Of a stretch of DNA of 64,000 bases, positions 34,488-43,529 are shown piece by piece. The notes beneath the pieces are model-generated. The model worked only from the letters and a program-made list of their open reading frames with translations, was not told the DNA's origin and searched no databases. The number at the start of each line of letters is the position of its first letter. The first letter of the stretch is position 1. The DNA comes from Qingrenia yutianensis (GTDB lineage Bacteria; Bacillota; Clostridia; UMGS1810): contig NZ_JACRTE010000001.1 in the NCBI RefSeq assembly GCF_014385105.1, forward strand, positions 347,475 through 411,474, given 5' to 3'. The position numbers and the translations under genes were made by a program.

Positions 34488-35462
34488 ATGAGATATATAG
34501 ATTTGCACGCGCATCTTGACGGGTCAATTACCGTGCCGATTGCAAAAAAACTTGCAAAAATGCAGTCGATACCTCTGCCCGATGACGAACAACTTAAAAA
34601 TCTTATAGTTGCGCCCGAAAACTGCAAAAGTTTAAACGATTTTCTAAAATGTTTCAGCTTTCCGCTGTCGCTTTTGCAAACCGAAAAATCGGTGTCCGAG
34701 GCGGTTAACCTTGTGCTTTGCGAAATGCAGAACGAGGGCGTTGTTTATGCCGAAATTATGTTTGCTCCGCAGCTGCACACGCAAAACGGAATTTCACAGG
34801 AGAATATCGTTTTATCGGCAATAGAGGGACTGAAAAAAGCACCGATATGCGCGAATCTTTTGCTTTGCCTTATGCGCGGAAACGGAAACGAGAGCGAAAA
34901 CCGCGAAACGCTCCGTCTTGCAGAAAAGCATCTTGTGCGAAACGGCGGAGTCACAGGCATAAACCTTGCAGGCGCGGAGGCACTCTACCCCACCCAAAAT
35001 TATACCGATATTCTCAACGAGGCGAAAAAACGCGGTATTCCGATGTCGGTTCACGCAGGCGAAGCGGACGGCGCGCAAAGCGTGAAAACCGCAATAGATA
35101 CCGGCGCGGCGCGGATAGGTCACGGTGTGAGAGCGTACGAGGACGAAGAGGTGCTCTGCCTCATAAAAGAAAAAGGCATCACGCTTGAAATGTGCCCTAC
35201 GAGCAACAAAATAACAAAAGCAGTTGCCGATATGAAAAATTATCCTTTTATGAAATACCTTGATATGGGTATAAAAGTCACCATAAACACAGACGACAAG
35301 GCTATAGAAAACACCACGACTGCACGTGAATTTGAATATATGGAAAAGAATTTTTCACTTTCACGGAAACAAAAAACCAAGGTGCTTGAAAATGCGGTAA
35401 ATTCCGCTTTTACAACAGATGAAGTCAAAGAAAAATTAAAAAAACTTATTGTGAGCGAATAA
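34488..35462 (+). CDS. add: Adenosine deaminase
   Basis: Deaminates adenosine or deoxyadenosine to inosine. The 324 residues carry the zinc ligands in DLHAHLDGS, the catalytic HAGEADG, the IGHGVRAYED motif and TINTDDKAI with the metal-binding Asp. ATG 34488 follows GGGAG. It could work with the purine nucleoside phosphorylase at 60380-61198 in purine salvage. Confidence 0.94.
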   Translation: MRYIDLHAHLDGSITVPIAKKLAKMQSIPLPDDEQLKNLIVAPENCKSLNDFLKCFSFPLSLLQTEKSVSEAVNLVLCEMQNEGVVYAEIMFAPQLHTQNGISQENIVLSAIEGLKKAPICANLLLCLMRGNGNESENRETLRLAEKHLVRNGGVTGINLAGAEALYPTQNYTDILNEAKKRGIPMSVHAGEADGAQSVKTAIDTGAARIGHGVRAYEDEEVLCLIKEKGITLEMCPTSNKITKAVADMKNYPFMKYLDMGIKVTINTDDKAIENTTTAREFEYMEKNFSLSRKQKTKVLENAVNSAFTTDEVKEKLKKLIVSE

Positions 35463-35492
35463 AAAACCGCAGAATTCCCATCTGCGGTTTTT
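35462..35492. terminator. Bidirectional terminator between add and larE
   Basis: A 12-bp stem AAAAACCGCAGA/TCTGCGGTTTTT with T runs on both strands, touching the ends of both converging genes. Confidence 0.92.
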
Positions 35493-36296
35493 TTATTTAT
35501 TGATTACAATTTTTTCGTTCATACTTCCCGTACGGTATCCCTGCAAATCCATCGTCACATATGAAAATCCGAGCGCTTTCATATCTTTATACAAATTTTC
35601 CCGTATTGCAAGCAATTTTTCAAACTCATCAGGCAGTATCTCTATGCGCGCAATATCACTGTGAATACGAACCCTGAACTGCTTAAAACCCGAGACGCGC
35701 AATATCCGCTCCGCATTTTCAACCTGTTTCAGCTTTTCAGCGGTGATTTCCTCACCGTATGCAAATCGTGACGCAAGACAGGCAAAAGATGGTTTATTCC
35801 AAGTAGGCAGACCGAGCTTTTCGGACATTTCGCGAATTTCACGTTTTGTAAAGCCTGCCGTTTGCAATGGGCTTAACACTCCCAATTCGCGGATTGCCTT
35901 CATACCGGGACGGTAATCGCCGTTGTCGTCAAGATTTGACCCCTCAACAACTGCTTTTGCGCCGTTCTCCTCGGCGGTTTTCTTTATAATGCCGAATATC
36001 TCTTTTTTGCAAATATAGCACCTGTTTATCGGATTTTCTGAAAATCCTTTTATATCAAGCGGTTCGACGTCGCAGATAATTTGTTTTATATTCTCGCGTT
36101 TGCAAAAATCCTCCGCCTCGCAAAGCTCATTAGCTGGAATTAACCGAGAGCGCACCGTAACCGCCGCAGCGCCGTTTCCGAGCGCGTCCTTTGCCGCCTT
36201 TAGCAAAAAGGTTGAGTCCACACCGCCCGAAAAAGCCACAGCAACACTGCCCAAAGATTTTAATTCATCTGTCAGTTTTTCATACTTACTGCGCAT
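35493..36296 (-). CDS. larE: ATP-dependent sacrificial sulfur transferase LarE
   Basis: Donates sulfur atoms to the pyridine dicarboxylate precursor of the nickel-pincer nucleotide (NPN) cofactor. The 267 residues have the PP-loop FSGGVDST, the INRCYICKKEIFG segment and PSFACLASRFAYG, which contains the cysteine that gives up its sulfur in Lactobacillus LarE. The start overlaps larC by 11 bases. It is the last gene of larBCE. Confidence 0.95.
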   Translation of the reverse strand: MRSKYEKLTDELKSLGSVAVAFSGGVDSTFLLKAAKDALGNGAAAVTVRSRLIPANELCEAEDFCKRENIKQIICDVEPLDIKGFSENPINRCYICKKEIFGIIKKTAEENGAKAVVEGSNLDDNGDYRPGMKAIRELGVLSPLQTAGFTKREIREMSEKLGLPTWNKPSFACLASRFAYGEEITAEKLKQVENAERILRVSGFKQFRVRIHSDIARIEILPDEFEKLLAIRENLYKDMKALGFSYVTMDLQGYRTGSMNEKIVINK

Positions 36297-37479
36297 TTTT
36301 CTTCGTTTCCTCTCCGATCAGCCGGCGTGCTTCGCTCACGGAAACGCCGAGCTTTTCCGAAATTTTTGCAACATCGTCATATTCGGTTTTTGTGCGTTTC
36401 ACGCCGTACCCCTCCGAGCATTTAACGCGCACGTCACCGTATTTTGTATTAACAACGCTTTCCGTTCTGTCAAGCACATACCGCTCACATATATTCTGCC
36501 TTATGCCGATGGTTGAGGTATATCGGAAAACAGCGCTTATTACCGCATCCTTGTCCGAAATTTTGCAAATGCACGAAAGCAGTGTTCCGGGGCGGTTCTT
36601 TTTCATACCTATCGGCACGGTAAAAACATCAATCGCGCCCGATTTCACAAGCTGCTCCGATGCATAGCCGATTTCCTCCGCCGTCATATCGTCAATATTG
36701 CATTTTAACTCCAAAACTCTGTTATCTTCATTTTCTGTTTCGCCAATCATAACGCGGATACAATTTGCCGTATCAAAGTCTTTCGTACCCATTCCGTAAC
36801 CGATTTTTGAAACACGCATAACAGGCATATCGCCGAATTCGTCGGCAAAATGAGCCAAAAGCGCGGCGCCTGTAGGTGTGCACATTTCGTCCCTAATACT
36901 TCCGCTGTAAATCGGAATATCCTTTAGTATATATACCGTCGCAGGCGCAGGAACGGGCAATATTCCGTGCGCGCACTTCACCTGACCGCTTCCTACGCGG
37001 ACGGGCGACGCGATAATTTTATCAACCCCCAGCTCGTGTATAAGCATACAAACGCCTGTAATATCCGTCACGGCGTCCATCTGCCCTACCTCGTGAAAAT
37101 GTATTTGATCAATCTCACAGCCGTGTGCACGGCTTTCAGCCTCTGCAATAAGGTGGTATACTGCTTTTATATCCGCACGCACCTTTTCGGGAATGTCAAA
37201 ATGTTCGATGATATGTTCAATTTCGTGCATACCCGTATGGTGATGATGGTGATGTCCGTGCATATGCACGTCCTCGTGCAAACCGTCAACACTGACGTCG
37301 GTATGCGTTCCCGTTATACCGCATTTTACGCTTTGAGTTTTCGTTACCGTAACATTAGGGATACCGAGCGCGTTTAATCTGCTCAAAAATCCCTCCGCAT
37401 CAGAATGAAGCTCCAGCAATGCGGACATCAGCATATCCCCTGCCGCGCCCATATTGCAGTCGATGTATAATGTTTTCAT
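36286..37479 (-). CDS. larC: Nickel pincer cofactor biosynthesis protein LarC
   Basis: CTP-dependent cyclometallase that inserts nickel into the NPN cofactor. The 397-residue protein is one continuous frame; in Lactobacillus plantarum larC is split and joined by frameshifting. N-terminal DCNMGAAGDMLMSALL, a His-rich stretch HMHGHHHHHHTGMHE (about 72-86) suited to hold nickel, PVPAPATVYIL and EMCTPTGAALL identify it. The start overlaps larB in ATGA. Confidence 0.95.
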   Translation of the reverse strand: MKTLYIDCNMGAAGDMLMSALLELHSDAEGFLSRLNALGIPNVTVTKTQSVKCGITGTHTDVSVDGLHEDVHMHGHHHHHHTGMHEIEHIIEHFDIPEKVRADIKAVYHLIAEAESRAHGCEIDQIHFHEVGQMDAVTDITGVCMLIHELGVDKIIASPVRVGSGQVKCAHGILPVPAPATVYILKDIPIYSGSIRDEMCTPTGAALLAHFADEFGDMPVMRVSKIGYGMGTKDFDTANCIRVMIGETENEDNRVLELKCNIDDMTAEEIGYASEQLVKSGAIDVFTVPIGMKKNRPGTLLSCICKISDKDAVISAVFRYTSTIGIRQNICERYVLDRTESVVNTKYGDVRVKCSEGYGVKRTKTEYDDVAKISEKLGVSVSEARRLIGEETKKNAQ

Positions 37480-38234
37480 TCGTTAAGTCCTCCCATATGG
37501 TTTATCATACTCGCCTGATACGCCGCACCGAAACCGTTGTCTATGTTTACAACGCTGACACCGCTTGCGCAGGAATTGAGCATTGATAAAAGCGCCGCCA
37601 GACCGTTAAATGCCGCACCGTACCCTACGCTCGTGGGAACGGCTATAACGGGGCAATCGGCAAGTCCGCCGATAACGCTTGCAAGGGCGCCTTCCATTCC
37701 GGCAATCGCAATAATAACGCGCGCGGTCATTATTTCATCTGTATGCGCAAGCAATCTGTGAATACCGGCAACGCCGACATCATACAGACGCATTGTATTG
37801 TTGCCGAGCATTTCGGACGTAACCGCCGCCTCCTCAGCAACGGGAATATCGCTTGTTCCGCCCGTTGCGATAACGATTTTCCCGACGCGTTTTTCCGGCA
37901 TTGAGCCGATAATGCCTATATTTGCCGTATCGTAATATTTAAGCGTAATTTCGCTGTTTATTTTTTCCGCTTTTTCTTTATCGAGCCGTGTGATTAAAAT
38001 GTCTTTTTGACCGTGCTTTGCAAAAGACTGTGAAATGCCTATGATTTGTTCGGCGGTTTTCCCTGCACCGTAAATCACCTCCGACACGCCCTGACGCGAT
38101 TTTCTGTGAAAATCGGGTTTTGCATATCCCAAATCTTCAAATGGTTTGTTTTTTATCCTAAGCAACGCGCCGTCAGCGGAAATCTTTCCGTCCGCAACAT
38201 TCTGCAATAACTTTTTGATTTCATTTTGTTCCAT
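37476..38234 (-). CDS. larB: Pyridinium-3,5-biscarboxylic acid mononucleotide synthase LarB
   Basis: Carboxylates and hydrolyses nicotinic acid adenine dinucleotide, the first step of NPN cofactor synthesis. The 252-residue protein has an N-terminal helical part and a C-terminal AIR carboxylase (PurE)-like domain: VIATGGTSDIPVAEEAA, AGMEGALASVIGGLADCPVI-type block and PTSVGYGAAFNG. ATG 38234 follows AAGGTG. It opens the larBCE run, 27 bases behind a small membrane-protein gene. Confidence 0.95.
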   Translation of the reverse strand: MEQNEIKKLLQNVADGKISADGALLRIKNKPFEDLGYAKPDFHRKSRQGVSEVIYGAGKTAEQIIGISQSFAKHGQKDILITRLDKEKAEKINSEITLKYYDTANIGIIGSMPEKRVGKIVIATGGTSDIPVAEEAAVTSEMLGNNTMRLYDVGVAGIHRLLAHTDEIMTARVIIAIAGMEGALASVIGGLADCPVIAVPTSVGYGAAFNGLAALLSMLNSCASGVSVVNIDNGFGAAYQASMINHMGGLNE

Positions 38235-38261
38235 AAATTCACCTTCAAAATGTCCGAACGG

Positions 38262-38579
38262 TTATTCCCTGTTTTTGAATAGTGCCGTTTTTATTCTGCC
38301 TTTCGGGTCCTTTACAAGCAAAATTACAAGCCAAATAACAAGTCCGAGCGCAATCACAGACAAGCCGAGGTAAAAATCATTCAGCATATCAAGCGGTTCG
38401 GGAGTGAAATATTCCGCTCCGAGCTTTGCGTATTCAAATATCGCATCCGCAAGCCACATAAGCGACGCTCCCCAAAACATAAAGACGGGAATATGTAAAA
38501 GCATATCATTTTCCGCATCGTTTCTGTACCACAAAACCGTACATATAATCGCCGCAAATATTGATGTCAACAGTGTCAT
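38262..38579 (-). CDS. Small membrane protein upstream of larB, function unknown
   Basis: A 105-residue protein with three hydrophobic helices (about 3-20, 31-50 and 70-93) and a basic C-terminus (DPKGRIKTALFKNRE). I do not recognise the family. The ATG at 38579 overlaps the stop of the preceding gene in ATGA, so the two are translated together. Its location directly before larB suggests an envelope role linked to nickel or to the substrate of an NPN enzyme, but the sequence alone does not show this. Confidence 0.72.
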   Translation of the reverse strand: MTLLTSIFAAIICTVLWYRNDAENDMLLHIPVFMFWGASLMWLADAIFEYAKLGAEYFTPEPLDMLNDFYLGLSVIALGLVIWLVILLVKDPKGRIKTALFKNRE

Positions 38580-38962
38580 TTGTTCTCTCCCCATTTTGCC
38601 GTTTTCAATCCGTCATTTACGGCAAATTTCTCAAATTGGTGAACAACTGCCAGCATACCGCCCCAAACGGCAGTAACGATAAGCCCCATTGTAACACCGG
38701 TTGTTGCAATTTCCTTCAGCATTTCAAATGCTCCCGTTTGAGTCTGCACCGCGGTCAAAAACGGGAAAAACGGCACAACTTCGCCATGCCAGATGTGTTC
38801 AAATGCCAAAAGAGCACTGCCTCCCCACAGCATATTTGAAAGCCACTTCACCTTGCGCGAGAATGGAATTTTGACGTTTGTTTCACCCTCATTTTTCTTT
38901 ACTTTCTTTGCAATTACCGATACTGCCGCCGCCTCTGCGACAGGTGCAATAAAACAAGCCAT
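38576..38962 (-). CDS. Membrane protein with conserved N-terminus MACFIAP, function unknown
   Basis: A 128-residue protein. A hydrophobic N-terminal segment (MACFIAPVAEAAAVSVIAKK) is followed by a polar loop with lysines, then SNMLWGGSALLAFEHIWHGE and a helix near VTMGLIVTAVWGGMLAVV. Two Trp-Gly-Gly motifs and two His stand out. The ATG at 38962 has AGGAGG 9 bases upstream. The frame is open further upstream into a 4Fe-4S aldo/keto reductase remnant, but the strong ribosome site marks this start. Confidence 0.72.
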   Translation of the reverse strand: MACFIAPVAEAAAVSVIAKKVKKNEGETNVKIPFSRKVKWLSNMLWGGSALLAFEHIWHGEVVPFFPFLTAVQTQTGAFEMLKEIATTGVTMGLIVTAVWGGMLAVVHQFEKFAVNDGLKTAKWGENK

Positions 38963-38979
38963 TTTTAATATCCTCCTGT

Positions 38980-39180
38980 TAAATATTTTTTCAAAAGTAC
39001 GCGCCGCGTCTTCAGACAATGTTCTTATTTTTAAATACTGCGGACAAATTTTTTCGCATTTTACGCATTTTATACAATCTTCTGCGGCTTAAAAATTTCG
39101 CACACACTTTGTATGGTGTCCGACTCTTTCTCGTTAAGCAGTTTAAAGTCTTTCATAAAGCTTAAATTGAGTTTATTATA
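38980..39180 (-). pseudogene. C-terminal remnant of a 4Fe-4S aldo/keto reductase, frameshifted
   Basis: Two frames each read part of a C-terminal aldo/keto reductase tail. The first gives MKDFKLLNEKESDTI and VCEIFKPQ, then stops (ATG 39156). The second, shifted by one base near 39081-39090, gives EDCIKCVKCEKICPQYL, a 4Fe-4S cluster motif of the type found at the end of this family. The catalytic barrel is absent. The second frame runs on without a stop into the membrane-protein gene. Confidence 0.6.
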
Positions 39181-39250
39181 TCACTCATAAACGTTACAGT
39201 CAATAAATCTTTCTGAAATTCATTTGAATTATTATATAAAAACAACAAAA

Positions 39251-39296
39251 ATAAGGAGGCAATGCAAAACAAATTTGTTCTGCTATGCTTCCTTAT
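39251..39296 (-). terminator. Terminator of the atp operon
   Basis: An imperfect 46-base palindrome (ATAAGGA at one end, TCCTTAT at the other, centred on AACAAATTTGTT) followed on the minus strand by TTTTTGTTGTTTTT. It lies 11 bases after atpC. Confidence 0.85.
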
Positions 39297-39307
39297 AATC
39301 TTAAAAA

Positions 39308-39709
39308 TTATCTGTTTTCGTAAACGCTTATTCTGCTCAACGCACGTTTTAATTTTACTTTTGCAAGATTTAATTCGTAGTCGCTTGTTTTCTTTTTCAT
39401 GGCATTCTCGGCGCGTTTTTTCGCGTCGAGCGCACGGTTTATGTCGATTTCGTCCGCCCATTCAAAGCTGAACGCGATAATTTTCGCATTTCCGTCGGTT
39501 ACGCAGAGTGTACCGCCGTTGCACGAGCCGACGCGCACTTTGCCGTCTTTTTTCACACGCGCTGTGCCGATTTCAAGCGGAACAACGTAATCCGCGTGGC
39601 GCGCAAGTATGCCGACGTCGCCGTTCACCGCGCGGACGATAAGATTTTCTATATTATCGTCAAATTCCAGTCCGCCCGGCGTTACGATTTGAAGTCTAAA
39701 TTCAGCCAA
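39308..39709 (-). CDS. atpC: ATP synthase epsilon subunit
   Basis: Central-stalk subunit that couples rotation to catalysis and inhibits ATP hydrolysis. The 133 residues open with MAEFRLQIVTPGGLEF and show the beta-sandwich core NGDVGILARHADYV plus a C-terminal helix pair. A TTG at 39715 lies only 2 bases after GGGGG; the TTG at 39709, 8 bases away, fits the family start. Confidence 0.93.
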   Translation of the reverse strand: MAEFRLQIVTPGGLEFDDNIENLIVRAVNGDVGILARHADYVVPLEIGTARVKKDGKVRVGSCNGGTLCVTDGNAKIIAFSFEWADEIDINRALDAKKRAENAMKKKTSDYELNLAKVKLKRALSRISVYENR

Positions 39710-39721
39710 ATTCAAAACCCC

Positions 39722-41116
39722 CTATCGTTTTTTAGCCTTTTCGACAACCTCGTCAATAGTGCCGGCAAAAAGAAATGCGGATTCGGGAATATCGTCGTGC
39801 TTGCCCTCTAAAATTTCTTTAAAACCGCGCACGGTTTCTTTAAGCGGAACGTATTTTCCGGGCATACCCGTAAACTGCTCCGCAACCGAGAACGACTGCG
39901 ACAAAAATCTCTGCACTTTTCGCGCACGGTTTACCGTGAGCTTGTCGTCCTCCGAAAGCTCGTCCATACCCATAATCGCGATAATATCCTGAAGTTCGTT
40001 GTATCTTTGCAAAATTTTCTGCACTCCGCGCGCGGTTTCGTAATGCTCTTTGCCCACAATATCGGGCGAAAGTATTCTCGAAGTTGAATCGAGAGGGTCG
40101 ACCGCCGGATAAATACCCTGTGACGCAATCTGTCTTGAAAGAACGGTTTTCGCGTCAAGGTGGGCAAAAGTCGTTGCCGGTGCAGGGTCGGTAAGGTCGT
40201 CAGCAGGGACGTAAACCGCCTGAACAGACGTGATTGAACCTTTTTTTGTAGATGTAATTCTCTCCTGCAAAGCGCCCATTTCGGTAGCAAGAGTCGGCTG
40301 ATAACCAACCGCGGACGGCATACGTCCCAAAAGCGCCGAAACCTCCGAGCCTGCCTGGGTAAATCTGAAAATGTTGTCTATGAACAAAAGCACGTCCTGA
40401 CCGCATTTGTCACGGAAATATTCCGCCATTGTAAGACCCGAAAGCGCAACTCTCATTCTCGCTCCGGGCGGTTCGTTCATCTGACCGTACACGAGCGCGG
40501 TTTTATTCAAAACGCCCGATTCTTTCATTTCGTTGTAAAGGTCGTTTCCCTCACGCGTTCTCTCGCCGACTCCCGAAAACACAGAAAGTCCGCCGTGCTG
40601 TTTTGCAACGTTGTTGATAAGTTCCATAATAAGCACGGTTTTGCCGACGCCGGCACCGCCGAAAAGACCGATTTTACCGCCTTTTGCATACGGGCAGATA
40701 AGGTCAACGACTTTTATTCCCGTTTCGAGAATTTCCGTCGCGCTCTGCTGTTCGTCATAAGCCGGCGGTTTGCGGTGAATACACCATCTTTCCTTTGTTT
40801 CGGGCGCAGGAAGATTGTCAACCGGCTCGCCGAGAAGATTGAAAATTCTGCCGAGCGTTTCTTCGCCGACGGGAACGCTGATACCGCTCCCCGTGTCAAC
40901 CGCTTTTGCACCGCGCACCAAACCGTCGGTCGAGCTCATTGCAATACATCTTACAACGTCATCGCCGATATGCTGTGCAACCTCCGCAACAATGGTTTTT
41001 TCGCCGTTTTTCACCTCAATCGCATTCAGAAGATTGGGCAAATGTTCATCATCAAATTTTATATCAAGCACAGGTCCCGTAACCTGCACCACTCTGCCGA
41101 TATTTTTGTTGTCCAT
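39722..41116 (-). CDS. atpD: ATP synthase beta subunit
   Basis: Catalytic subunit of F1. The 464 residues carry Walker A GGAGVGKT, the GERTREGNDLY block with the catalytic Glu, LLFIDNIFRFTQAGSEVSA as Walker B, and the DELSEDD region near the C-terminus that matches the DELSEED lever. ATG 41116 with AGGTGAG. Confidence 0.97.
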   Translation of the reverse strand: MDNKNIGRVVQVTGPVLDIKFDDEHLPNLLNAIEVKNGEKTIVAEVAQHIGDDVVRCIAMSSTDGLVRGAKAVDTGSGISVPVGEETLGRIFNLLGEPVDNLPAPETKERWCIHRKPPAYDEQQSATEILETGIKVVDLICPYAKGGKIGLFGGAGVGKTVLIMELINNVAKQHGGLSVFSGVGERTREGNDLYNEMKESGVLNKTALVYGQMNEPPGARMRVALSGLTMAEYFRDKCGQDVLLFIDNIFRFTQAGSEVSALLGRMPSAVGYQPTLATEMGALQERITSTKKGSITSVQAVYVPADDLTDPAPATTFAHLDAKTVLSRQIASQGIYPAVDPLDSTSRILSPDIVGKEHYETARGVQKILQRYNELQDIIAIMGMDELSEDDKLTVNRARKVQRFLSQSFSVAEQFTGMPGKYVPLKETVRGFKEILEGKHDDIPESAFLFAGTIDEVVEKAKKR

Positions 41117-41137
41117 ATATCTCACCTGCTTTTCAAA

Positions 41138-41974
41138 TTATTCTTGTGAGCCTGCTACAATCTCGGTGATTTCCTGTGTTATCGCCGCCTGTCTTGCGCG
41201 ATTGTAGCTTAAATTAAGGTTATTTATCATTTCGTCCGCGTTTTTGTTTGCCGACTGCATAGCATTTCTGCGTGCCGAAAGCTCGGACGCGAGCGACTCT
41301 GCAACCGCACCGTAAACAATACCGCCGATATACTGCGGAACGGCGAAATCGAACACCGCCTCATACGACGGTTCGTAAATTATAAGGCTTTTTGTGTCGT
41401 TTTTTTCTTCGCCGCGGTAGATAATCGGCAAAACCTCGTCGCTTGCCGGCATCTGGCTTAAAAAATTCACAAATTTTGTGTATTCCACCTTCACCGAGCC
41501 GAATTTCCCGTCAAGGTATGCTTTTGAAATTTCTTTTCCTATCGCGTCGCAGTCCGAAATTGATACATCTTCGGTGACGTTATATTTTTTTGTAAAAATT
41601 TCCGCACCGCGGTGTTCAAAATGTTCAATCGCCTTTCTGCCTATGGGAAAAACAACGTCACCGTCCTTTAAATCGACCGATTTAAAAAGATTGCTGTTAT
41701 ATCCGCCCGCAAGCCCTCTGTCGCCTGCAATAACGATATGACACGTCGGCTTTGACTCATTGAGCACGCAAAAAGGAGACGAAAAATCTTTGTTGTTCTT
41801 CGCAATGCCGTCCAAAGTTTCTTTCAAAATTTCAAAAAAAGGACGGGAATTTTCAATTTTGGCGCTCGCTTTTTTCAGCTTTGACGCCGCGACAAGCTCC
41901 ATTGCTTTGGTAATCTGCTTGGTGTTTTCAACGCTTTTTATGCGGTTTTTGATTGCCTTCATATTGCCTGCCAC
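41138..41974 (-). CDS. atpG: ATP synthase gamma subunit
   Basis: Rotor shaft of F1. The 278-residue protein begins with MKAIKNRIKSVENTKQITKA and ends with NLSYNRARQAAITQEITEI, the two coiled-coil helices of the shaft. DRGLAGGYN in the middle is also conserved. The GTG at 41974 is 6 bases after GGGGGG. Confidence 0.96.
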   Translation of the reverse strand: MAGNMKAIKNRIKSVENTKQITKAMELVAASKLKKASAKIENSRPFFEILKETLDGIAKNNKDFSSPFCVLNESKPTCHIVIAGDRGLAGGYNSNLFKSVDLKDGDVVFPIGRKAIEHFEHRGAEIFTKKYNVTEDVSISDCDAIGKEISKAYLDGKFGSVKVEYTKFVNFLSQMPASDEVLPIIYRGEEKNDTKSLIIYEPSYEAVFDFAVPQYIGGIVYGAVAESLASELSARRNAMQSANKNADEMINNLNLSYNRARQAAITQEITEIVAGSQE

Positions 41975-41986
41975 AAATATCCCCCC

Positions 41987-43501
41987 TTATTTGGACGAAA
42001 GAAAGCTCTTTTTGCAAGCCTCAACCGTACTTACGATTTTTTCCTCGGTTTCTTTTGTAAGGTCGCCCGTTTTTGCAATTTCGTCTATAATCGACGGCTC
42101 ATTGTTTTCAATATACGCAAAAAGCGTGTTCTGAAATTCCGCTATATCTTTAATTTCAATATCTTTTAAAAGGTCATTTATAACCGCGTAGATTATAACA
42201 ACCTGAAGTTCAACCTTAACGGGCGCGTTTCTATCCTGTTTTAAAACCTCCACAATTCGCTCGCCCTGTGCAAGACGTTCCTTCGTGTCGTCGTCAAGGT
42301 CGGAACCGAACTGCGCGAATGCCTGAAGCTCACGGTACTGCGAATATGCAAGTTTAAGCGTTCCCGACACTTTTTTCATTGCCTTAATCTGCGCATTTCC
42401 GCCGACACGCGACACGCTTATTCCGGGGTTTACCGCCGGCATAATTCCGCTGTGGAAAAGTTCCGACTCAAGGAATATCTGACCGTCGGTGATGGAAATA
42501 ACGTTTGTCGGGATATACGCCGAGATGTCGCCTGCCTGTGTTTCGATAATCGGAAGTGCGGTGAGCGAACCTCCGCCGTATTCGGGCGCAATTCTCGCCG
42601 CTCTTTCCAAAAGACGCGAATGGAGATAGAAAACATCGCCGGGATATGCCTCACGTCCGGGCGGACGGCGGATAAGGAGCGACAGTGCACGGTATGCAAC
42701 CGCGTGTTTTGACAAATCGTCATAAACTATCAAAACGTCCTTGCCCTTGTGCATAAAATATTCGCCCATAGCACAGCCCGAATAGGGCGCGATATACTGG
42801 AGCGGTGCAAGCTCGGACGCGGTGGACGAAACAATGATTGTATAGTCCATAGCTCCGTTTTTTGCGAGCGTGTCCGCAATGGACGCAACGGTTGAATTTT
42901 TCTGACCGATTGCAACGTATATGCAAATAACGTCTTTGCCTTTTTGATTTATAATTGTATCGAGCGCGATAACGGTTTTTCCCGTCTGGCGGTCGCCGAT
43001 GATAAGCTCACGCTGACCTCTGCCGATAGGAATCATAGAGTCAATCGCCTTAATTCCCGTTTGGAGCGGAACGCTTACCGATTTTCTTTCGATAATTCCC
43101 GGCGCGTTGCTTTCAATGGGGCGCGTTTCGTTTGTGTTTATAACGCCCTTGCCGTCGATAGGCTGACCGAGCGCGTTTACAACTCTGCCGATAAGCGCCT
43201 CGCCGACCGGCACCTCAACAACTTTGCCCGTACGTTTTACAATGTCGCCCTCTTTAAGTTCGGAATCCGAACCGAGAATAACAAGGCTGACGCTGTTTTC
43301 TTCGAGGTTTAACGCCATTGCAAGTTCGCCGTTTTCAAACTCAACAAGTTCGTTTGCCATACAGTTATCAAGCCCCGACGCGCGCGCTATGCCGTCGCCG
43401 ACCTCTATAATGTAGCCCGTTTCTTTCTGCTCGATTTTATTTTCGTAATTCTTAATCTGCGCCTTTATGACGCTTAAGATTTCCTGTGTATCAAGCTGCA
43501 T
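41987..43501 (-). CDS. atpA: ATP synthase alpha subunit
   Basis: Non-catalytic nucleotide-binding subunit of F1, 504 residues. Walker A is GDRQTGKT; the signatures LLIRRPPGREAYPGDVFY and PAVNPGISVSRVGG are intact. ATG 43501 follows GGAAGGTG. Confidence 0.97.
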   Translation of the reverse strand: MQLDTQEILSVIKAQIKNYENKIEQKETGYIIEVGDGIARASGLDNCMANELVEFENGELAMALNLEENSVSLVILGSDSELKEGDIVKRTGKVVEVPVGEALIGRVVNALGQPIDGKGVINTNETRPIESNAPGIIERKSVSVPLQTGIKAIDSMIPIGRGQRELIIGDRQTGKTVIALDTIINQKGKDVICIYVAIGQKNSTVASIADTLAKNGAMDYTIIVSSTASELAPLQYIAPYSGCAMGEYFMHKGKDVLIVYDDLSKHAVAYRALSLLIRRPPGREAYPGDVFYLHSRLLERAARIAPEYGGGSLTALPIIETQAGDISAYIPTNVISITDGQIFLESELFHSGIMPAVNPGISVSRVGGNAQIKAMKKVSGTLKLAYSQYRELQAFAQFGSDLDDDTKERLAQGERIVEVLKQDRNAPVKVELQVVIIYAVINDLLKDIEIKDIAEFQNTLFAYIENNEPSIIDEIAKTGDLTKETEEKIVSTVEACKKSFLSSK

Positions 43502-43529
43502 TTCTTCACCTTCCTCTTGTCAGGCACAA

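Noticed and set aside
37200..37270. Tandem repeat or CRISPR-like signal (CAT/ATG triplets)
   Set aside because: It is the antisense of the His-rich segment of LarC, not a nucleotide repeat array. No CRISPR array was seen anywhere in the window.
39162..39461. Minus-strand frame downstream of and overlapping atpC
   Set aside because: It runs through the atp terminator hairpin and has no ribosome site or homology.
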